The translations under genes were made by a program, and so were the position numbers. Under the pieces are notes generated by a model. That model searched no databases. It was not told the DNA's origin and was given only the letters and a program-made list of their open reading frames with translations. From assembly GCA_947380655.1 (NCBI GenBank), contig CANCRX010000072.1, positions 1 to 15,041 on the forward strand: a stretch of DNA of 15,041 nt, in the 5' to 3' direction. The first letter of the stretch is position 1. Every line of letters begins with the position of its first letter. Shown here one piece after another: positions 1 to 6,000 of the stretch. The stretch comes from Alcaligenaceae bacterium. GTDB lineage: Bacteria; Pseudomonadota; Gammaproteobacteria; Burkholderiales; Burkholderiaceae_B.

Positions 1-2291
1 ACATCAGCAGAGGCGAGTGTGCCTGTTGCCGTGGCTGTACCTTCAATTGCGTTGGCTACGCCACCGGCCTCAGTCACGCTACCTGAGGAGTCGCCGCTGA
101 TCACAGCTGCGTCGTTGGTGCCGTGTACGGTGACAGTGATCTCTTTCTCGGTGCCGTCAACAGACTTGACCGTGAATTTCTCAGTCTTGATGTCATCGAC
201 GTTCAGCGCTTGCGTAGCAGTCTTGCTGTTATCCAGCGTGTAAGTCCAGCTGCCATCGGTGTCCAGGTGCAGCGAACCGTAGGTGCCTGAAGCTTGTTTT
301 TCCTGGAAGAGATTTGCAGTGTTATCAACATCAGCAGAGGCGAGAGTGCCCGTTGCTGTGGCTGTGCCCACAATGGCGTTGGCTACGCCACCGGCCTCAG
401 TCACGCTGCCTGTGGAGTCGCCGCTGATCACAGCTGCATCGTTGGTGCCATTGATTGTTACGCTGATAGTTTTTGGTGTTCCGTCAGCCGACTTAACAAT
501 AAATGTGTCTACACGTGAATCGCCTACATTAAGGGCCTGAACATCAGCGTTAGTATTATCTAAGGTGTAGGTCCAATTTCCATCTCTATCAACTGAATAC
601 GTGCCGTATCCTGAGGTAGAAATTTGATTTGCTGCGGCTTGGAAGATATGATTTTCAGATACGTCAATATCTGTTGCGTTTAATTTACCTGTTGCTACAG
701 CCGATGTACCCAGTGGCTGAGTCGCATTAGCCAAACCACCTGCTTCTGTTACGGATCCGGTATCAGTTCCTGTAATTACAGCTGCGTCGTTTGTGCCATG
801 AATTATGAACTTTACTTGTTGTGTTGTACCGTCTTCTGACTCGACTTCAAAGACTTCTTCTTTTGACTCGCCTTCAGCTAAGTACTGAACTTTTGAGTTG
901 TCAACCGTGTAGGTGTACTCGCCGTTTTCTTCTAAGTGGAGTTTACCGAGGTTTACTTCGCCGTTATTGTTCAATACGCTTTTGACTGACTCTTCGAGTT
1001 CGTTCTCGCCGCGATCTGAATCTGTGACCGTAATTTTTCCGTGCGCGGTCAGTACTGCGCGAGAGTGATGCTCATCATGGTCGTCGCCACCTTCGTGCCC
1101 GTCGTTATGGTCTTCACCATCTGAATAGTTGTTTTCAGCTGAGTGATGATCAACATCTTCGTGGTCCTCATCCTCATCATCACCATTTGAGACGTTTAAG
1201 TCTTCTGTAACGTTAGCAACGCTAGGTTGACCAATAACAGCTGCGTGGTTACCACCAACAACGGTAAAGCTTACTGACTTTTGTGTGCCGTCAGCTGACT
1301 GAACAGTGAATGTATCAACATGACTTTCATTTTTTGCAAGTACGGCGATTTGCTCTGGCTTAACTGTGTAGGTGTAATTACCGTTTTCATCATTAAAAAC
1401 CAGAGCACCATAGTGAAACTTGTTGTCCTGTAAAACAGTCAGAGCTTTACTCGTATCGATAGCGTCTGAATCAGTAACTGAGATATGGCCCTGAGCGATG
1501 GAGTTATGGCTGGGTGTTGTGTCTGTCACAACTCTGGTTGTCGCACCTGCATCCAGACTTATCGATGCAGCATGGTTTCCGCCTTTCACTACAAAGTCGA
1601 CAACTTTTACCGTGCCATCAACCGAGACTACATTAAATATGTCGTGTTTCTCTACGCCTTTACCAATCGATGCTGCAGCATCTCCATCAACCGTATAGGT
1701 ATATGTTCCGTCAGACTTAACAACCAAGGTTCCGAGGTGGCCGCTACCAGATTCCTTGGAATATGTAGCTGCTTTCATGAAGCTTTCGCCAGTGTCCGTA
1801 TCGGTCACGTTGAAATGGCCGGTCGCAACTGAGGCTGAACGGCTGGTTGAGTCATAAGTAACTGCTGTCGAGGAATTTCTATCTAAAACGATGTTGGCGG
1901 CATCATTCGTTCCAACCAGAGAGAAATTCAGAGCAAACGTAGCTCCGTCCTTGGAGGTCAGAGTAAAGTTATCTTTAACTGTCTGGTCTTTGTCCAGGAA
2001 CTGAATGGCCGAGTCAATAACCGAGTAGGTGTAGACACCGGTCAATGAGTTGATCGACAGGCTGCCGTAAGTGCCGGTCGCAACGATCGAGTTTCCTGTG
2101 ATCAGTCCGCCGCTTACGACGGCAGTACCTTTAACAGAGGTAAAAAAAGCCTCTGATGCGATATCAGTAATCTTGACTGTACCGGTAGCAGTCAGGTTAG
2201 TCGTCAGCAGCGCACCATTTTCGTCCTCAGTAATGCTTGTATCGCTACCGCCAACGAGGGAAAAAGATGCTTTGTTGTTTACAACAGCCAT
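1..2291 (-). CDS. Giant VCBS-repeat surface adhesin (RTX/type I secretion style), N-terminal part
   Basis: This is the first 763 codons of a long open frame that runs off the left edge. The start ATG (2291-2289) follows a good ribosome site, GGAGAG, five bases upstream. The protein begins MAVVNNKASFSLVGG and has no hydrophobic signal peptide, as expected for large adhesins exported by type I secretion with a C-terminal signal that would lie outside the window. After about 125 residues come tandem VCBS/cadherin-like units of about 110 residues, each ending in GTNDAA or GGNHAA and often followed by SVTEAGG; the cores carry YGSL, WTYTLDN or YTYTV, and SADGT. The units are rich in Thr, Ser, Asp and Asn. 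Residues 370-411 form an unusual Asp/Glu/His-rich insertion. I see no obvious LapA-like N-terminal retention module. The likely role is cell-surface adhesion or biofilm formation. The family call is firm; the ligand is unknown. Confidence 0.9.
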   Translation of the reverse strand, partial: MAVVNNKASFSLVGGSDTSITEDENGALLTTNLTATGTVKITDIASEAFFTSVKGTAVVSGGLITGNSIVATGTYGSLSINSLTGVYTYSVIDSAIQFLDKDQTVKDNFTLTSKDGATFALNFSLVGTNDAANIVLDRNSSTAVTYDSTSRSASVATGHFNVTDTDTGESFMKAATYSKESGSGHLGTLVVKSDGTYTYTVDGDAAASIGKGVEKHDIFNVVSVDGTVKVVDFVVKGGNHAASISLDAGATTRVVTDTTPSHNSIAQGHISVTDSDAIDTSKALTVLQDNKFHYGALVFNDENGNYTYTVKPEQIAVLAKNESHVDTFTVQSADGTQKSVSFTVVGGNHAAVIGQPSVANVTEDLNVSNGDDEDEDHEDVDHHSAENNYSDGEDHNDGHEGGDDHDEHHSRAVLTAHGKITVTDSDRGENELEESVKSVLNNNGEVNLGKLHLEENGEYTYTVDNSKVQYLAEGESKEEVFEVESEDGTTQQVKFIIHGTNDAAVITGTDTGSVTEAGGLANATQPLGTSAVATGKLNATDIDVSENHIFQAAANQISTSGYGTYSVDRDGNWTYTLDNTNADVQALNVGDSRVDTFIVKSADGTPKTISVTINGTNDAAVISGDSTGSVTEAGGVANAIVGTATATGTLASADVDNTANLFQEKQASGTYGSLHLDTDGSWTYTLDNSKTATQALNVDDIKTEKFTVKSVDGTEKEITVTVHGTNDAAVISGDSSGSVTEAGGVANAIEGTATATGTLASAD
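105..1913 (-). repeat. Tandem VCBS repeat units in the adhesin gene
   Basis: Six boundary motifs lie in frame at 1896-1913 (GTNDAA), 1566-1583 (GGNHAA), 1239-1256 (GGNHAA), 780-797 (GTNDAA), 432-449 (GTNDAA) and 105-122 (GTNDAA). The spacings are 330, 327, 459, 348 and 327 bp, that is 110, 109, 153, 116 and 109 residues. The 459-bp unit is longer because it holds the acidic/His insertion. The two units nearest the left edge are close at the DNA level: 1-122 and 328-449 match with scattered differences at a period of 327 bp. This points to fairly recent unit duplication or gene conversion, with more similar copies probably beyond the left edge. Confidence 0.88.
1059..1184 (-). other. Asp/Glu/His-rich insertion within a VCBS unit
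   Basis: Residues 370-411 of the adhesin hold 8 His and 19 Asp/Glu in 42 residues, with pieces such as GDDEDEDHEDVDHH and GGDDHDEHH. It is inserted shortly after an SVANVTEDLNVSN stretch, where the unit would otherwise pass straight to the AHGKITVTDSD strand. Low-complexity His/Asp stretches of this kind can bind divalent metals. That function is inferred from composition only; it could also be a flexible spacer. Confidence 0.75.
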
Positions 2292-2296
2292 TTGTA

Positions 2297-2303
2297 CTCT
2301 CCA
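2297..2303 (-). promoter_or_regulatory. Ribosome binding site of the adhesin gene
   Basis: The minus strand reads TGGAGAG, then TACAA, then ATG. The five-base gap and strong purine core fix the adhesin start at 2291. Confidence 0.75.
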
Positions 2304-2314
2304 GTTCAATCAAG

Positions 2315-2339
2315 AAAAACCCACCGCTCACAGGAGCGG
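2315..2339 (-). terminator. Stem-loop with T-run between PilZ gene and adhesin gene (terminator or attenuator)
   Basis: Read on the minus strand, CCGCTC, loop CTGT and GAGCGG make a perfect 6-bp GC-rich hairpin, followed by TGGG and then five T. It lies 26 bp after the PilZ stop codon and ends only 23 bp before the adhesin ATG. The four bases between stem and T-run make it a weaker terminator than the classic form. Too little room is left downstream for a separate adhesin promoter, so partial read-through from the PilZ promoter is likely. A role as an mRNA processing or stabilising hairpin is also possible. Confidence 0.5.
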
Positions 2340-2364
2340 ATGAATAATTAGGTTATTACTTGGT

Positions 2365-2661
2365 TTAGTTGTTGGAGATAATTTTGGCGGCGATACCTAG
2401 TTTGCCGCTGAGATCATCTACTCGAACAACTTCACCTTGAAAATTCAGTTTCATGGGGCCACTAGGAGAATTAATCTCAACCCAGAATTCAATTTGTGAA
2501 CCCAGCTGATGCGTAGCATCGAGTTCAAAATAAATTCCTGTTGCACTAATGTTCTTCGTGGTCCCTTCCATGCCATTCACGCTGATAGGTAAAGCAGCCT
2601 CAACACGCTCGGCGCGTTTTTTGGCTTGATCAGCATTGGTTGACGTGGAATCTTTCTTCAT
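2365..2661 (-). CDS. Small PilZ-domain protein, probable cyclic-di-GMP effector
   Basis: A 98-residue cytoplasmic protein with no signal peptide or membrane segment, made of essentially one PilZ domain. The diagnostic second motif, (D/N)xSxxG, is present as N37-I-S39-A-T-G42, followed by the usual beta strand IYFELD. The first motif, RxxxR, appears as KRAER (residues 15-19), with Lys in place of the first Arg. PilZ domains bind cyclic-di-GMP through these two motifs, so binding may be weakened or kept by the Lys. Residues 1-14 are a short polar tail. The gene lies 73 bp upstream of the giant adhesin in the same orientation and probably shares its transcript, so it may tune adhesin production, export or display. 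No strong Shine-Dalgarno is visible before the ATG. Family assignment is fairly secure; its target is inferred from position. Confidence 0.82.
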   Translation of the reverse strand: MKKDSTSTNADQAKKRAERVEAALPISVNGMEGTTKNISATGIYFELDATHQLGSQIEFWVEINSPSGPMKLNFQGEVVRVDDLSGKLGIAAKIISNN

Positions 2662-3012
2662 GGACTGAATCTTAAGGTGTGGCTGGAAACTACAGAATAG
2701 TGTGTGGAAACCTATCTCTTAGTATATTGACTGGAAAATTCAAAGGGTGCACTAGTAGATTGGAGTACTCGTCGTCTAGGAGCATCATTTTTTGAAATTT
2801 TTATAAATTTTTCAGATCTCTAGATATATATAGCTGTAAGGCATCTAGTACAAAAGTACCTAACAGGCGAAATTCACGATATACACATTGGTAAATTTTA
2901 ATAATGCCTCTGATTGACTAGAGAGATTTGTATCGCTCAGAACACAAATGTTAAATAATTCACCCTCATCAATACGGATAATTCAGTCAGTGAATGGATT
3001 GAGTTTTATAAA
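2662..3012. promoter_or_regulatory. Divergent AT-rich intergenic region with promoters for both directions
   Basis: These 351 bp contain no gene I can support. They separate the PilZ gene (leftward) from the glycosyltransferase operon (rightward), so promoters for both should be here. On the minus strand a TATACT-like -10 box lies at 2721-2726, about 60 bp before the PilZ start, without a good -35 box. On the plus strand a weak pair is TTCACG (2873-2878) and TTTAAT (2897-2902) with an 18-bp spacer. A very AT-rich stretch with TATATATA at about 2822-2834 could be a bend or nucleoid-protein site. No clear operator palindrome was found; GTAC-AAAA-GTAC near 2848-2859 is too short to trust. The site calls are weak; the need for divergent promoters is strong. 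Confidence 0.4.
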
Positions 3013-6000
3013 ATGAATGTTTCGTCAGAAAAATCGCTTCAGACTCAGGGCTTTAATCAAAAAGCCGAGCTTCAAAAAGCGCGCGCTGAGTGCGAGAAGA
3101 TGCTGAGCTCGAATCCAGGGGTCGCCGAGGCTTATTTCCGGCTGGCAATACTTGAGGGGAAATGTAATGAGCTGCAAGCCTCATTAGTGAGCTATGACAA
3201 GGCAATTGGGCATAATAAGGCCTACGCCGAGGCGTATTCCAATCGCGGCATTGTCTTGCGTCAGTTAGGGAAATTAAATGAAGCCTTGTCTAGCTATGAC
3301 AAAGCATTATCAATTCGTCCAGACTTTCCCCAAGCGCTACTGAATCGCGGTTCGGTACTTAAAGAGTTAAAACACTTTGACTTGGCGCTTGAGAGCTACA
3401 ACAAGGCCATCGCGCTTAAACCTGATTTTTTTGAGGCCCATTCAAATCTGGGTGTGTTGCACCAGGACCTCAAGCAATGCGAACAGGCCATAGCGAGTTT
3501 TGATCGGGCGATCGCACTGAACCCTGCTGCAGCAGAGCTGTACTGGAATAAATCGCTTTGTCTCCTGGTGAGTGGGGATTATGAGCAGGGTTTTTCCCTT
3601 TATGAGTGGCGTTGGAAAAGGATGACCTTCACGTCACCTAAGAAAAATTTTACCCAGCCACTATGGTTGGGCGTCGAGTCCCTGAAAGGTAAGACCATTT
3701 TGCTCTATGGAGAGCAAGGGTTTGGCGACTCGATCCAGTTCTGCCGCTACGCAAAACTGGTGGCTGATTTAGGCGCAACGGTTATTGTCGAAGCTCCAGC
3801 AGCTCTTGTGGCCGTCATGAGCGGCGTCGAAGGGGTGGCGCGGGTTATTTGTAAAGATGACCCGCTACCGGAATTTGATTTTCAATGTCCCCTGATGAGT
3901 TTGCCGTTGGCATTTAAAACTAATTTAAACAATATTCCATCGCAAACACCCTATCTGAAAGTTGATCGCAATAAGGTCAAACAATGGCGTGCGCATTTAG
4001 GTGCTAAAAAAAGACCGAGAGTCGGTATCGTTTGGAGCGGCAGTCCCGGCCATGAGAACGACGTGAATCGAAGCATGTCCTTAGCTCAGCTAGTACGTGG
4101 GCTGCCTCCCAACATCCAGTATGTGAGTTTGCAAAAAGAAGTGCGCAAGGCGGACAAGGCAACTCTGTCACGCAACCCTCAGATTCTGGATTTCTCTTCT
4201 CGACTGAAAGATTTTTCAGATACTGCGGCCTTAGCTCAATGCATGGATCTTGTAATCAGTGTTGATACGAGCGTTGCACATCTGAGTGCTGCATTAAATA
4301 TTCCCACCTGGGTGCTGGTGCCTTATATCCATGATTGGCGCTGGTTGCTCGACCGAGATGACAGCCCTTGGTATAAATCGGTCAAAATTTTCAGGCAGCA
4401 AACAATCGGTCATTGGGATGGAATATTTAAAGAAGTTAAAAAAGAACTCGGTGAAAAGTTTGGTAACGAGGTGTTGAAACCACCAAAAGTACCAAAGCCA
4501 GTTGATGTGCAGACAAATGAAATCAGCAGCCTTATCCAGCTTGCGTTCAGTCATCACAATAAAGGAGAAATACCTCAGGCTCAGGCACTGTATGAAAAAA
4601 TCCTGCAGATCCAATCAGAGCATTTTGATGCGTTACAGCTATTAGGTGCGATTGTTGCCCAAACTCCAGACAAAGAAAAAGCGCTGGAACTAATAAGCCA
4701 TGCGCTTGAGATCGATCAGAGTAATCCTGTGGTGTTTAATAATCACGGCAACGTTTTGAATGAGCTCAAGCGTTACGATGAGGCGATACAAGCCTATCAG
4801 CGGGCAATCAGCATCAGACCCGGCTACACCCTGGCACATTTTAATTTGGCAGGTGTGTATAAAACGCTAAAGCAATTCGATCAGGCACTCGCGCTATACA
4901 ACCAGGTCATCAAACTTGATCCAGACTATATCGATGCATATGTTAATCGGGGCAGTGTACTGAAAGAGCTTAATCAGCTCGAAAAGGCTCTTGAAGACTA
5001 CGATCGCAGCATCTCGCTCAAACCAGGCCAGCCATTACTTCACTCCAATCGAGGCGCAGCATTGCATGGCTTAAATCGGTTGACAGAGGCTCTGGCTAGT
5101 TACGATGAAGCGATCGCCTTAAAACCTGATTTTGCTGAGGTATTGTTAAATCGCGGCGTTGTGCTCAACGATCTGAGACAACATGAATTGGCCCGGGATA
5201 GCTATGAACGCGCAATCGCTATTAACCCAAACATTTCAGAGGCGCATTCAAATCTGGGAGTGTTATTACAGGAGTTAGGGCATCATTTGCCAGCATTGGC
5301 TAGCTACGATCGTGCGATTGAGCTCAAACCTGATTCTGTTGAGGCGCATTGGAACAAAGCGTTAACCTTATTGTTACTCGGTGATTTAGAAAATGGTTGG
5401 CCACTCTACGAGTATCGTTGGAGTAGGGCTGTGCCATCATCGCCAATCAGGGGGTTCAAACAGCCTTTGTGGCTAGGTCAGGAATCTCTTCAAGGCAAAA
5501 CAATTTTGCTGTACGGAGAGCAAGGCTTTGGCGATACATTGCAGTTTTGCCGCTACGCAAAGTTAGTCGCACAATTAGGTGGGCGCGTCGTTCTGGAAGT
5601 TCCACGCTCTTTAGTGAGCTTGCTTGAAAAACTCGAGGGCGTATCTGAAATTGTGGCCAATGGCAGTCAGTTACCTGCTTTTGATTTTCAATGTCCCATG
5701 ATGAGTTTGCCGTATGCGTTTAAAACGAATCGGAACACCATTCCATCCCCTGGGTCATATTTAAAAAGTGACCATCTAAAAGTCACTCGGTGGAAAGCCT
5801 TACTGGGTGAACAAACAAAGCCGCGCATCGGGATTGTCTGGAGTGGTAGTACAGCGCATAAAAATGATTTCAATCGAAGCCTGTCACTTGATGCCCTCTT
5901 GCCTTATTTACCCAGAGAGTTTCAGTATGTCAGTTTGCAAAAAGAGATCAGAGACTCTGATCGTGCCGTGCTCAAGAGTAATCCTCAAATCCTGAATTTT

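Noticed and set aside
1485..2343. Plus-strand open frames in the adhesin region (for example 1485-1832 and 2071-2343)
   Set aside because: They are antisense to the VCBS-coding frame, which shows clear repeated motifs and a ribosome site; their proteins resemble nothing and lack start signals.
2914..2942. TTGACT at 2914-2919 as a -35 box for the glycosyltransferase operon
   Set aside because: No acceptable -10 hexamer occurs 16-18 bp downstream; TATCGC is only 11 bp away.
3661..4450. GT9-like domains as lipopolysaccharide heptosyltransferases
   Set aside because: The fold motifs are shared, but the domains are embedded between TPR arrays and GT41 domains with no LPS genes nearby, so a core-LPS role is not supported.
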